From Phreatobacter stygius (GTDB lineage: Bacteria > Pseudomonadota > Alphaproteobacteria > Rhizobiales > Phreatobacteraceae), in contig NZ_CP039690.1 in the NCBI RefSeq assembly GCF_005144885.1, positions 4,167,001 through 4,231,000 of the forward strand: a stretch of 64,000 bases of DNA, given 5' to 3'. Below the pieces are notes generated by a model. The model was given only the letters and a program-made list of their open reading frames with translations, had not been told where the DNA came from and made no database searches. The translations under genes were made by a program, and so were the position numbers. Positions 43,602 through 53,293 of the stretch are shown one piece after another (positions within the stretch are counted from its first letter, which is position 1; every line of letters starts with the position of its first letter).

Positions 43602-44572
43602 TTGGTCATCCTGATACCGGCATCCCGCACCACCCGGCTCCATTTGTCGATCTCGCCGCGCACGAAAGCGGCATAGGCGTCTGAGCTGCCGCCGACCGCG
43701 ATCGCCGATTGCTGTTCCATCCGGGCAAGCACCTCCGGGCGCCTGAGCAAGGCGTTGAACACCCGGTTGATTTGAGCCGCCACGTCGGGCGGCACCGCCG
43801 CGGGGGCATGGATGCCATGCCAGGTCTCGGCCTCGAAGCCGGCCACGGTCTCGGCCACCGGCCGGACCGTCGGCAGCATCGGCACGACGTTGCGCCCACC
43901 GACGCCAATGGCGCGCACGCCGCCCGATTCGATGAAGGGCCGGGTGGTCGACACCGTCGAGAAGGCGACCTGGACCTCGTTGGTCAGCACGGCCTGCAGG
44001 ACCGGGCCGCCGCCGCGATAGGGGATGTGCTGGATCTGCACCCCGGCCAGCCGGTTGAACAGTTCCATCATCAGATGCGAGGCGCCGCCCGGGCCAGCCG
44101 AGGCATAGTTCAGTCCGCCGGGCTTCTCTCTGGCCGCCGCGATCAATCCTTGCAGGGTGCCGCCGCCGACCGAGGGATGGGCGATCATCGCCATCGGCAG
44201 GTTGGCGAGATGAATGACATGCACGAAGGCCTTGTCGATGGCATAGGGCAAGGTCGGAAACAGCGCCCCGGCAACCGCATTGGCGCCAATGTCGCCCATC
44301 AGCAGGGTATGGCCGTCGCCGGCCGCCTGCGCGGTGCTGGCCGCGGCCAGCGTGCCGCCGGCGCCCGGCCGGTTCTCGACGACCAGCGGCTGGCCGTTCG
44401 CCTCCTCCTTGAAGCTCTCCGACAGGATGCGGGCGAGCGTATCGGCGGCACCGCCCGGTGCGAAGGGGATCAGGATCCTGACCGGCCGTTCCGGCCAGGT
44501 GGCGGCCCTGGCGCGGCGGGCGAGCGCTGGTGTCGCGGCAAGCGCGGCCATGAGGCAACGGCGTGAGATCAT
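43598..44572 (-). CDS. Bug/TctC-type solute-binding protein (tripartite tricarboxylate transporter receptor)
   Basis: 324 residues. A signal peptide (MISRRCLMAALAATPALARR, cleaved near ARA-A) is followed by ATWPERPVRILIPFAPGGAADT, the classic Bug opening, then VENRPGAGGTLAAAST and LNYASAGPGGASHLMMELFN. It is a periplasmic receptor for a carboxylate, normally serving TctA/TctB membrane proteins, which are not encoded here; orphan Bug receptors are common. It is coupled to the BKACE gene (overlapping stop/start), suggesting it captures a precursor of the beta-keto acid. The promoter faces the LacI operator at 44665. Confidence 0.93.
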   Translation of the reverse strand: MISRRCLMAALAATPALARRARAATWPERPVRILIPFAPGGAADTLARILSESFKEEANGQPLVVENRPGAGGTLAAASTAQAAGDGHTLLMGDIGANAVAGALFPTLPYAIDKAFVHVIHLANLPMAMIAHPSVGGGTLQGLIAAAREKPGGLNYASAGPGGASHLMMELFNRLAGVQIQHIPYRGGGPVLQAVLTNEVQVAFSTVSTTRPFIESGGVRAIGVGGRNVVPMLPTVRPVAETVAGFEAETWHGIHAPAAVPPDVAAQINRVFNALLRRPEVLARMEQQSAIAVGGSSDAYAAFVRGEIDKWSRVVRDAGIRMTN

Positions 44573-44664
44573 CGATTTTCCTCCGCGGTCCCGATCGGTG
44601 GTGCCTGGCCCGAAAATACCGTCAAAGCGGTGGGAAAGGCTGGCGTTTGCCGTCTTGACTCTTG

Positions 44665-44680
44665 ATGTTAACGTTCACAT
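44665..44680. promoter_or_regulatory. LacI-type operator
   Basis: ATGTTAACGTTCACAT is a 16-base dyad with one mismatched pair, centred on AACGTT, the usual form of sites bound by LacI-family proteins. It lies 18 bases before the LacI start (44698) and 93 before the divergent receptor gene, the only intergenic space between them. Confidence 0.7.
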
Positions 44681-44697
44681 AGGAGAATATCGGTGAA

Positions 44698-45729
44698 ATG
44701 GACGATGTCAACCAAGGTCGCGACGGGGTGTCACGGAAATCGACCATGACCGAGGTCGCGCGGCGCGCCGGCGTCTCGGTCATGACGGTGTCGCGCGTGT
44801 TCAGCGACCCTGACAGCGTCGCGGCGGAAACCCGCAGCCGCATCGAGCAGGTGGCAGCCGACATTGCCTATATCCCCGACGGCATCGCGGCGGCGCTCAA
44901 GCGCCGGGCTTCGAACGTGGTGGCGGCCGTGGTGCCGTCGCTGACCGACAATCTTTACACCGCGATCCTGCGTGGGCTGTCGGGCGAATTGTCCAGGCAC
45001 GGCTTCGTTCTGTCGGTCGCGGAAGCCGCCTATTCGTCCACGGAGGAAACGCGGGTGGTGCGCGAACTGTTGCGGCAGCGCCCGGCGGCGCTCGTGCTGC
45101 ACGAAACCAGCCATGAGGCCGGTCTGCTGCGGCTGATCAGGCAGGCCGGCGTGATCGTCATCGAAACCGGCGATCTCGTCGATGCGCCCGTCGATACCGT
45201 GGTCAGTTTTTCGAACCATGATGCGACGGCGGTCCTGACCCGCCACCTCCTGGACCGGGGCCGCCGCAACATTGCCTTCGTCACCTTGCCGCTCGCCCGC
45301 TCCAGCCGTGCGCGCCGCCGCCATGACGGCTTCCGCTCGGCGCTTGCCGCGGCGGGCCTCGCCGCCGCCCCGGACGCGGTTTTCGAGGCGGCCGGCGGCT
45401 ACGCCGATGCCGCGGCGCTGATGGACCGGATCCTGGCGGCGAGGCCGGTCTTCGACGCGATCCTCGGCGCCGGCGACGTCCTGGCGGTGGCGCTGGCGAT
45501 CGAGGCCATGAAGCGCGGCCTGGCGGTTCCCGGCGACCTCGCCATCGCCAGTTTCGACGATCACGAGATCGGCCGGATTCTCGATCCGCCGTTGACCGGT
45601 TTGGATATTCCCCGCGAGGCCATCGGGCGGCGCGCGGCCGAGATCATCGTCGGCCGGCTGAAGGGCGCGCCTGCCGTCGAGCGCCGGGTCGATCTGGGCT
45701 TCGCCTTGGCGGCGCGTGCATCGACCTGA
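44698..45729 (+). CDS. LacI family transcriptional regulator
   Basis: 343 residues. The N-terminal HTH and hinge are textbook: TMTEVARRAGVSVMTVSRVF near residue 16, then IEQVAADIAYIPDGIAAALK. A periplasmic-binding-like effector domain follows from about residue 70 (VVAAVVPSLTDNLYTAILRG), ending with LAIASFDDHEIGRIL and a C-terminal G-R-R-A-A-E-I-I-V segment. It resembles GntR-of-gluconate-type members of the LacI group. It is divergent from the receptor/BKACE operon with a LacI-type operator between, so local repression relieved by a sugar-acid or keto-acid effector is inferred. AGGAG lies 12 bases before the ATG. Confidence 0.95.
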   Translation: MDDVNQGRDGVSRKSTMTEVARRAGVSVMTVSRVFSDPDSVAAETRSRIEQVAADIAYIPDGIAAALKRRASNVVAAVVPSLTDNLYTAILRGLSGELSRHGFVLSVAEAAYSSTEETRVVRELLRQRPAALVLHETSHEAGLLRLIRQAGVIVIETGDLVDAPVDTVVSFSNHDATAVLTRHLLDRGRRNIAFVTLPLARSSRARRRHDGFRSALAAAGLAAAPDAVFEAAGGYADAAALMDRILAARPVFDAILGAGDVLAVALAIEAMKRGLAVPGDLAIASFDDHEIGRILDPPLTGLDIPREAIGRRAAEIIVGRLKGAPAVERRVDLGFALAARAST

Positions 45730-46294
45730 CCATGCCTCTGACGGGCGTCGCGGAGCGAGCCACGAACGACGGCTGGCGGTTGTGTCGGCCGCGAGAGAAT
45801 GTACGTTTTAAAGAACGATCTTGCGGAGAGATTTGGTCTTCAAATGTCTGATCGGAGAGACAATGTTGATCGAAATGTCGATTCATCGACATGTTGGGAA
45901 GCGATAGGCATCTCAAATTCGTGAATTTTGCAAAGTTATCGGCCAATTTTGATCATTCGAGGATTCGGCTTCTCTGCTTGAGTCTGCTGGGAGTTCAATT
46001 CACTACGATCGTATCGTTCTTCAAAAAGAACATTCCGGTTGACATAGCGGACCCTCGGCGGAACACTTAGGACACTCCGCAGAGGGCCGGTGACAGGCTT
46101 TTCCGGCCGCTGCGGTGGCTTCTATTGGACGTTCCGGAAAGGCCGATGCGGCCTCGGCTTCGTCGATCGATGCGCAAGGACAAGTCGACGATCCGCACCG
46201 GAAGCCCGTGGGCTCCGGAACGGGGAGCGCTTGTCCGCGCCATCGGCGACGGCCCGGTCCGGGGCGGCAGCGATGACAGGGAAAGCGTCTCGAT
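45730..46294. other. Gene-free region before the acyl/peptide catabolic cluster
   Basis: 565 bases with no supported gene. The first 300 are AT-richer than surrounding DNA (GTACGTTTTAAAGAACG; CAAAGTTATCGGCCAATTTT) and contain the palindrome at 45875-45892. The later 250 are GC-rich, with frames on both strands that look compositional only. It probably carries the promoter for the run of genes beginning at 46295. Confidence 0.5.
45875..45892. promoter_or_regulatory. 18-bp palindrome ATGTCGAT-TC-ATCGACAT
   Basis: Eight-base perfect arms with a two-base centre, in AT-rich DNA about 400 bases before the 46295 gene and 145 after the LacI stop. It has the size of a dimeric repressor site. The nearest unassigned regulator is the TetR gene at the far end of the following cluster (55571-56206). 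Confidence 0.4.
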
Positions 46295-47308
46295 ATGCGT
46301 GCAGTGGTTTTGCGAGAACATGGCGGCCTCGACCAGCTTCGCCTGGAGCCGGATTTTCCGACCCCGACGGCCGGCGAGGGCGACGTGGTGCTGCGGGTCC
46401 GGGCGAGCTCCCTCAACTACCACGATGTCTTCACCCGCCGCGGCATGCCGGGCATCAAGATCCCGCTGCCGGTCATCATTGGCCTTGATGTGGTTGGCGA
46501 GATCGCCGAGATCGGCCCTGGCGTCACCGGCTGGAACATCGGCGACCGGGTGCTGGTCGACCCGATCAACCGGGTCGAAGGCGGCCTGATGGGCGAGACG
46601 GTCAATGGCGGGCTCGCCGAATATTGCCGCGCGCGCGCCCATCAGCTGATCCGCATTCCCGAAAATGTGTCGTTCGAACAGGCAGCCGCACTGCCGGTCG
46701 CCTATGGCACGGCGTTGCGCATGATGACCACCATCGGCAAGGTCTCGGCCGGTGAGAAGGTGCTGATCCTCGGTGCCAGCGGCGGTGTCGGTGTCTGCTG
46801 CGTGCAGCTCGCCAAGCTGGCCGGCGCCTATGTCATCGCCGCCGCCGGCTCACAGGAAAAAGCCGACCGGCTGCTGGAGCTCGGCGCCGACGAGATCATC
46901 CTCTACCGCGACGAGGATTTCCTCAAAGTCGTGCACGAACGCCACGGCAAGCCACAACGGCGGCGCCACGACAAGAGCGGTGGCGTTGACGTCGTGGTCA
47001 ATTTCACCGGCGGCGACACCTGGGTGAAATCGCTGCGCGCGCTGCGCCTCGGCGGCCGCCTGCTCACCTGCGGCGCCACCGCCGGTTTCGCGCCGACCGA
47101 GGACATCCGTTTCATCTGGACCTTCGAGCTGCAGATCCTCGGCTCCAATGGCTGGGAGCCGAAGGATATCGGCGAACTCTTCGACCTCATTGGTTCGGGC
47201 AAGCTGAAGGCCCTGGTCGACAAGACCTATCCGCTCGACCAGGCGGCGGAGGCACTGCGCGTCATCGAGGACCGCGAGGTCATCGGCAAGGTCGTGGTGA
47301 CGCCATGA
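46295..47308 (+). CDS. MDR-superfamily quinone-oxidoreductase-like dehydrogenase
   Basis: 337 residues. The GroES-like N-terminal half (VLREHGGLDQLRLEPDF, VRASSLNYHDVFTRRGMPG) lacks the zinc ligands of true alcohol dehydrogenases: the usual G-H-E is replaced by IGLDVVGEIAEIGPG. The cofactor motif is LILGASGGVGVCCVQLAKLAG, typical of NADPH-using quinone or enoyl reductases. It probably reduces an activated double bond or carbonyl. Its stop overlaps the thioesterase start (ATGA). It leads a same-strand cluster of thioesterase, peptide-type ABC importer, acyl-CoA synthetase and SDR genes. Confidence 0.88.
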   Translation: MRAVVLREHGGLDQLRLEPDFPTPTAGEGDVVLRVRASSLNYHDVFTRRGMPGIKIPLPVIIGLDVVGEIAEIGPGVTGWNIGDRVLVDPINRVEGGLMGETVNGGLAEYCRARAHQLIRIPENVSFEQAAALPVAYGTALRMMTTIGKVSAGEKVLILGASGGVGVCCVQLAKLAGAYVIAAAGSQEKADRLLELGADEIILYRDEDFLKVVHERHGKPQRRRHDKSGGVDVVVNFTGGDTWVKSLRALRLGGRLLTCGATAGFAPTEDIRFIWTFELQILGSNGWEPKDIGELFDLIGSGKLKALVDKTYPLDQAAEALRVIEDREVIGKVVVTP

Positions 47309-47763
47309 CCGCCGAGGCAGTATCCGTGACCACGGCCCGTTCGAATTCCCCCCTCTCCATCGAACAGCTGCAGGCCAAGCTCGACGCCTCGCCGTTCAGC
47401 GCCTTTCTGGGCCTGAAGGTGGTCTCGGCCGATGCGGCCCGCGAGGAGATCACCATTCGCGCGCCGTTCCGCCCCGAGCTGGAACGCGGCGCCGGCACCG
47501 GCCAATGGCATGGCGGCCCGATCGCTTCGGTCATCGACACGGTCGGCGATTTCGCCCTGATCATGCTGATCGGCCGCGGCCTGCCGACCATTAATTTCCG
47601 CGTCGACTATCTCCGCCCCGCCGTGAACACCGCGCTGATCGTGACCGCGAAGGTACGCCGCAACGGCCGCAGCGTCGGGGTTTCCGATGTCGACGTGTTC
47701 GACGAGCGTGGCACGCTCTTGGCCATCGGCCGGGCGAGCTACGCGACCCAGGACAAGACCTGA
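47305..47763 (+). CDS. PaaI family hotdog thioesterase
   Basis: 152 residues in the hotdog fold. ERGAGTGQWHGGPIASVIDT contains the H-G-G segment, and the acidic residue in VIDTVGDFAL is the likely active-site Asp. Strand patterns NFRVDYLRP and VTAKVRRNGRSVGVSDVDVF follow. PaaI relatives hydrolyse acyl- or aryl-CoA esters to free the CoA pool. The start overlaps the dehydrogenase stop by four bases, so the two proteins are made together. A gap of 72 bases precedes the binding-protein gene. Confidence 0.9.
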   Translation: MTAEAVSVTTARSNSPLSIEQLQAKLDASPFSAFLGLKVVSADAAREEITIRAPFRPELERGAGTGQWHGGPIASVIDTVGDFALIMLIGRGLPTINFRVDYLRPAVNTALIVTAKVRRNGRSVGVSDVDVFDERGTLLAIGRASYATQDKT

Positions 47764-47835
47764 CGGGAAAGACGGCCCGGCGCGTCGGCGCCTGGCCGCA
47801 AGCCGCATGTTCAGACCGAGTTGAAAGGTGCCCCG

Positions 47836-49452
47836 ATGTCCAGCCTCTCCCGCCGCAATCTGCTCGCCGGCACCGCCGGCGGCGTCCTGGCCTCCGTGAT
47901 CGGCGGTCACAGCCTGGCCTTCGGCCAGGGTGCCGGCGCCACGCCGAAGCGCGGCGGCACCTTGACCGCCACCTGGGGCGGTTTCGAGCCGCAATCGCTG
48001 TTCGTGCCGCCGGGCGGCGGCTCCAGCCCCTATTTCACCTCGACCAAGGTGCATGAGCGGCTGTTGCGCCTGAACAACGATCTCGGTTTCGAGCCGGTGC
48101 TGGCGCTCGAGGTCACGGCGGCCGAAGACTTCATGAGCTACATCATCAAGCTGCGCCCCAATGTCACCTGGCATGACGGCAAGCCGTTCACCGCCGACGA
48201 CGTGGTGTTCAACGCATTGAACTACTGGAAGACGATCTCGGCCGGCGTGGCGCTGAAGGCGCTGGTCGGCGCCGAGGCGGTCGACGCCACCACGGTGCGC
48301 CTGGCCTTCGACGCGGCCGTTCCGGACTTCTTCCTGAAGTCGATCCTGGCCGGCAAGTCGGGCCTCGTCATCCCCAGGCACCTTTATGACGGCCGCGACA
48401 TCCTGACCAACCCGGTCAACAACGCTCCGGTCGGCACCGGTCCGTTCAAGGTCAAGGAATGGGTTCGCGGCAGCCATGTCGAGTTCAGCCGCAACGAACG
48501 CTACTGGGACCCGCAACTGCCCTATCTCGATCGGCTGGTGATCCGCTGGTGGCGCGATCCGGCCTCGCGCTCGGCGGCCTTCGAGGCCGGCCAGCTCGAC
48601 ATCGGCGTGTTCAACCCGACGCCGGCTCCCGACATCAAGCGCCTCGATGCCACCGGGCGTTTTGATTCCACCACCAAGGGTTATGACAATTCGGCCTGGG
48701 TCTCGACCATCGAGTTCAATTCGCGCCGCGACATCGTCAAGCGCGCCGAGGTGCGCCGCGCGATCAACCACGCCATCGACCGCAGCTTCATCGCCGAGAC
48801 GATCTTTTTCGGCCTGGCCAAGCCGGCCGCCGGGCCGATCCCGAGCAGCAACAAGCTGTTCTTCAACAAGGATGTCCCGGTCTATCCGTTCGACGTCAGG
48901 AAGGCCGGGCAACTGCTCGATGCCGCCGGTTTCCCGGTCCGGAACGGCAGCCGATTCAAGCTCAATGTCGTGGCTGCCGGCTGGTTCGAGGAGAACGTCA
49001 AGCTCGGCCAATATGTCAAACAGGCGCTCGAGGACATCGACATCACGGTCGATCTGGCAATCCCCGACCGGGCGACCTCGCTGAAGCGCATCTATACCGA
49101 CTACGACTACGATATCGCGCTGTCGAACAATTCCGGCGCGGTCGAGCTGGTGCCGCAATGGACCCAGTTCACCACCTCGGACGGCATCCTCAAGGGGGCG
49201 GCGTTCCGCAACGCCAATGGCTATTCCAACCCCAAGGTCGACGACATCGTCGCCAGGCTGTCGGTCGAGATCGACCCGAAGAAACGTGTGGCGCTCGCCC
49301 ATGAATTGCAGGTGGTGATCGCCACCGACGTGCCCTGGACATCGCTGGTCGAGATCGAGTCGGTGACGGTCGCCAGCGCCGATGTCCGCGGCCACTCCCA
49401 GTTCGCCGATTTCATGGGCGAGAGCTGGGGCAATGTCTGGCTCGACCGCTGA
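47836..49452 (+). CDS. ABC importer substrate-binding protein, family 5 (peptide/nickel type)
   Basis: 538 residues, the normal size. A twin-arginine-like signal (SLSRRNLLAGTAGGVLASVI) is cleaved near AFG-Q, followed by RGGTLTATWGGFEPQSL, YIIKLRPNVTWHDGKPFTAD (the family's W-x-DGxPxTAxD block) and VVFNALNYWK. Members bind oligopeptides, but also opines, glycosides and other amines. I start it at the ATG at 47836, seven bases after AAAGG. It is the first gene of a complete five-gene importer. The neighbours (CoA ligase, thioesterase, SDR) suggest the cargo is an acid-containing or acylated compound rather than a plain peptide. Confidence 0.93.
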   Translation: MSSLSRRNLLAGTAGGVLASVIGGHSLAFGQGAGATPKRGGTLTATWGGFEPQSLFVPPGGGSSPYFTSTKVHERLLRLNNDLGFEPVLALEVTAAEDFMSYIIKLRPNVTWHDGKPFTADDVVFNALNYWKTISAGVALKALVGAEAVDATTVRLAFDAAVPDFFLKSILAGKSGLVIPRHLYDGRDILTNPVNNAPVGTGPFKVKEWVRGSHVEFSRNERYWDPQLPYLDRLVIRWWRDPASRSAAFEAGQLDIGVFNPTPAPDIKRLDATGRFDSTTKGYDNSAWVSTIEFNSRRDIVKRAEVRRAINHAIDRSFIAETIFFGLAKPAAGPIPSSNKLFFNKDVPVYPFDVRKAGQLLDAAGFPVRNGSRFKLNVVAAGWFEENVKLGQYVKQALEDIDITVDLAIPDRATSLKRIYTDYDYDIALSNNSGAVELVPQWTQFTTSDGILKGAAFRNANGYSNPKVDDIVARLSVEIDPKKRVALAHELQVVIATDVPWTSLVEIESVTVASADVRGHSQFADFMGESWGNVWLDR

Positions 49453-49467
49453 GGCGGGAGACAGGCC

Positions 49468-50436
49468 ATGCAACGTATCCTGCTCCGGCGTCTTGCCCAG
49501 ATCGTGCCGCTTCTGCTCGGCGTCATCGTCCTGAACTTCGCGCTGATCCAGCTCGCGCCGGGCAGCTTCCTCGACGTGATGACCGCCGAGCAGCAGGTCA
49601 GCGATCCCGTGCTGATCGAACGGTTGCGCGTGCTCTACGGCATGGACCAGCCGGCGATCGTCCAGCTCGGCAAATATATCTGGTCGGTGCTGACGCTGGA
49701 TTTCGGCTTCTCCTACCGGCAGAACGCACCGGTGCTGGATGTGATCCTGCATCACCTGCCGGCCACCGTGATCCTGATGCTGGCGAGCATCGCCATCGCG
49801 CTGATCGTCGGCGTCACCGCCGGTGTCATCGCCGCGGTCAAGGTCAACACCGTCTGGGACAACCTGATCTCGCTCGGCGCCGTGTTCTTTTTCGCCGCCC
49901 CGACCTTCTGGCTCGGCATCATGATGACCGTGCTGTTCGCGGTGAAGCTCGGCTGGCTGCCGGTCGGCGGCATGCGCACCATTGGCGGCCCTGGCGGTGT
50001 CATGGCCGACACGCTGGATGTCGGCCGCCACCTGCTGCTGCCGGCGGTGTCGCTCGGGCTGTTCTATGCCGCCATGTATGCCCGCGTCATGCGCGCCGCC
50101 ATGCTCGAGGTGTTCCGCCTGGAGTTCGTCCGCACCGCCCGCGCCAAGGGCCTGTCGAGCGCCGGCGTTGTCATCAAGCATGTCCTGCGTAACGCGCTCC
50201 TGCCGGTGGTGACCTTGCTCGGCCTGCAGCTCGGCACGGTGGTCGGCGGCAGCGTCGTCATCGAGGCGGTGTTCAGCTGGCCGGGCATCGGCAGCCTGAT
50301 GCTCGACAGCGTAATGAGCCGCAACTACCCCGTGGTGCTCGGCGTCATGGTGTTGTCCTCGCTGATCGTCGCGCTCGCCAATGCCGCGGTCGACCTCGCC
50401 TATTTCAAGCTCGATCCGCGCATTCGCGCCCGATAG
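49468..50436 (+). CDS. ABC importer permease, DppB/OppB type
   Basis: 322 residues with about six spans. The opening RILLRRLAQIVPLLLGVIVL and the following NFALIQLAPGSFLDVM are characteristic of the first permease of peptide importers. The ATPase-contact loop (EAA motif) lies around EVFRLEFVRTARAKGLSSAG. It begins 15 bases after the binding-protein stop and ends 12 before the second permease. Confidence 0.94.
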   Translation: MQRILLRRLAQIVPLLLGVIVLNFALIQLAPGSFLDVMTAEQQVSDPVLIERLRVLYGMDQPAIVQLGKYIWSVLTLDFGFSYRQNAPVLDVILHHLPATVILMLASIAIALIVGVTAGVIAAVKVNTVWDNLISLGAVFFFAAPTFWLGIMMTVLFAVKLGWLPVGGMRTIGGPGGVMADTLDVGRHLLLPAVSLGLFYAAMYARVMRAAMLEVFRLEFVRTARAKGLSSAGVVIKHVLRNALLPVVTLLGLQLGTVVGGSVVIEAVFSWPGIGSLMLDSVMSRNYPVVLGVMVLSSLIVALANAAVDLAYFKLDPRIRAR

Positions 50437-50448
50437 CGAGCAGATATC

Positions 50449-51291
50449 ATGGCTCCCTTCATCGATTTCGTCAGGCGTTTCGGCCGCAATCGCGCAGCCC
50501 TTGTCGGCCTCCTCGTCATCCTCGCCGTCATCGTCTTCGCCGTGATTGCGCCAAGCCTGTTTCCGCGCAATCCGCTGCGCATCGTCGGCCGGCCGGAGAT
50601 CTGGCCTTTCCTCAATCCGCGCTTTCCGCTCGGCACGGATTCGCTCGGCCGCGACATCGCCGCCATGGTCGCCCACGGCGCGCGCACGACCTTGATGATC
50701 GGCCTGTTCGCCAGCCTGACGGCCACCTGCATCGGCGTCGCCATCGGCGCGACGGCGGCCTATTTCGGCGGCTGGGCGGACGAGGTGCTGATGCGCTTCG
50801 CCGAGCTGTTCCAGACGGTGCCGAACATCATCTTCATCCTGACCATCGTCTCGATCCTCGGTCAGTCCATCGGCAATATCACCCTGGCTGTCGGCATCGT
50901 CACGTGGACGCCGATCGCCCGGCTGACCCGCGCCGAGTTCCTGTCCTTGCGCGACCGCGAGTTCATCCAGGCCTGCCGGGCCATGGGCATGAGCGACTGG
51001 CGGATCATCGTCGGCGAGATCCTGCCCAATGCCTTGCCGCCGGTGATCATCCTGTCGTCGCTGGTGATCGCCAGCGCCATCCTGTTCGAATCCTCGATCT
51101 CCTTCCTTGGCCTGGGCGATCCCAATGTGGCGAGCTGGGGCGGGCTGATCGGCGATGGCCGCACCTTGATCCGCACCTCCTGGTACATTTGCGCGGTGCC
51201 CGGGCTTGCCATCATGCTCACCGTGCTGGCGCTGAACCTGATCGGCGACGGGCTCAACGACGCGCTCAATCCGAAGCTGAGGGACCGGTGA
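50449..51291 (+). CDS. ABC importer permease, DppC/OppC type
   Basis: 280 residues. The N-terminal span NRAALVGLLVILAVIVFAVI, the periplasmic LGTDSLGRDIAAMVAHGART block and the EAA motif EFLSLRDREFIQACRAMGMS identify the second peptide-type permease. GDGLNDALNPKLR at the end is also typical. Its TGA stop shares a base with the ATG of the first ATPase gene (TGATG), so expression is coupled. Confidence 0.95.
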   Translation: MAPFIDFVRRFGRNRAALVGLLVILAVIVFAVIAPSLFPRNPLRIVGRPEIWPFLNPRFPLGTDSLGRDIAAMVAHGARTTLMIGLFASLTATCIGVAIGATAAYFGGWADEVLMRFAELFQTVPNIIFILTIVSILGQSIGNITLAVGIVTWTPIARLTRAEFLSLRDREFIQACRAMGMSDWRIIVGEILPNALPPVIILSSLVIASAILFESSISFLGLGDPNVASWGGLIGDGRTLIRTSWYICAVPGLAIMLTVLALNLIGDGLNDALNPKLRDR

Positions 51292-52272
51292 TGGCACCGG
51301 CTCTCGCGGTTACCGACCTCGCGGTCGAACTGGTCACCCGGCGCGGCCGGCTGAAGGCGGTCGACGGCTTTTCGCTCGCTGTCGATGCCGGCGAAACCGT
51401 GGCACTGGTTGGTGAATCCGGCTGCGGCAAGTCGCTGACCGCGCTGGCCCTGATGCGGCTGCTGCCGGAGCCGCCGGCGCGTATCGCGGGCGGCTCGGTG
51501 GCGCTCGGCGGGCGCGACCTGGTGCAGCTGTCCGAACGTGCGATGCGCGACGTCAGGGGCCGCGAGATCGCCATGGTCTTCCAGGACCCGATGACCTCGC
51601 TCAACCCTGTCGTGTCGGTGCGCCGCCAGCTCGTCGAGGCGATCCGCCGTCATCGATCGATGAGCGCCGCGGATGCGACGGTGCGGGCGCTCGAGCTCCT
51701 GCGCCAGGTCGGCATCCCCGATCCGGAGCGGCGGCTCGACGACTATCCGCATCAGCTCTCCGGCGGCATGAGCCAGCGCGTGATGATCGCCATGGCGATT
51801 GCCAGTCGGCCGAACGTGCTGATCGCCGACGAGCCGACCACGGCGCTCGACGTCACCATCCAGGCGCAGATCCTGCGGCTGATGAAAGACCTGCAGGCCG
51901 CCACCGGCATGGCGCTCATCATCATCACCCACGACCTCGGCGTGGTTGCCGAAACCGCCGACCGGGTCATCGTCATGTATGCCGGCCGCAAGGTCGAGGA
52001 AGCGCCGGTCGACGATATTTTCGAGCGGCCCCTGCATCCCTATACGCGCGGCCTGATCGGCGCGACACCCTCGGCGACGCGGCTGAAGCGCGGCCGGCTG
52101 GTCGAGATCCCGGGCAGCGTGCCGGGCCTCGACGCGCTGCCGGCCGGCTGTGCGTTCGCCAATCGTTGCTCACTGGCGATGGACCGCTGCAGGACCGAAC
52201 AGCCGCGCCTCGTCGATCACGGGGAGGGCCGAGGCGTCGCCTGCTTCGCGGCCGAGATGGAGGATCAGCGCC

Positions 52273-52295
<23 letters not shown>
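51291..52295 (+). CDS. ABC importer ATPase, DppD/OppD type
   Basis: 334 residues. Walker A is [15 protein letters not shown], the Q-loop [13 protein letters not shown], signature [16 protein letters not shown], Walker [13 protein letters not shown] and H-loop IIITHDLGV. The C-terminal peptide-importer extension includes [13 protein letters not shown] and the Cys-containing stretch [15 protein letters not shown], which in relatives can hold an iron-sulfur cluster. The ATG at 51291 overlaps the permease stop; an in-frame GTG three bases earlier is possible. Its end overlaps the next ATPase by 23 bases. Confidence 0.95.
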
Positions 52296-53268
<973 letters not shown>

Positions 53269-53293
53269 CCCATCAGCCAAGGACTTCGCCACC

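Noticed and set aside
47227-51297. A 1356-codon open frame on the - strand across five + strand genes
   Set aside because: It lies antisense to clear thioesterase, binding-protein and permease genes. Its translation is dominated by Asp, Gly, Arg and Gln without any domain pattern, which is what strong GC third-position bias produces on the opposite strand.
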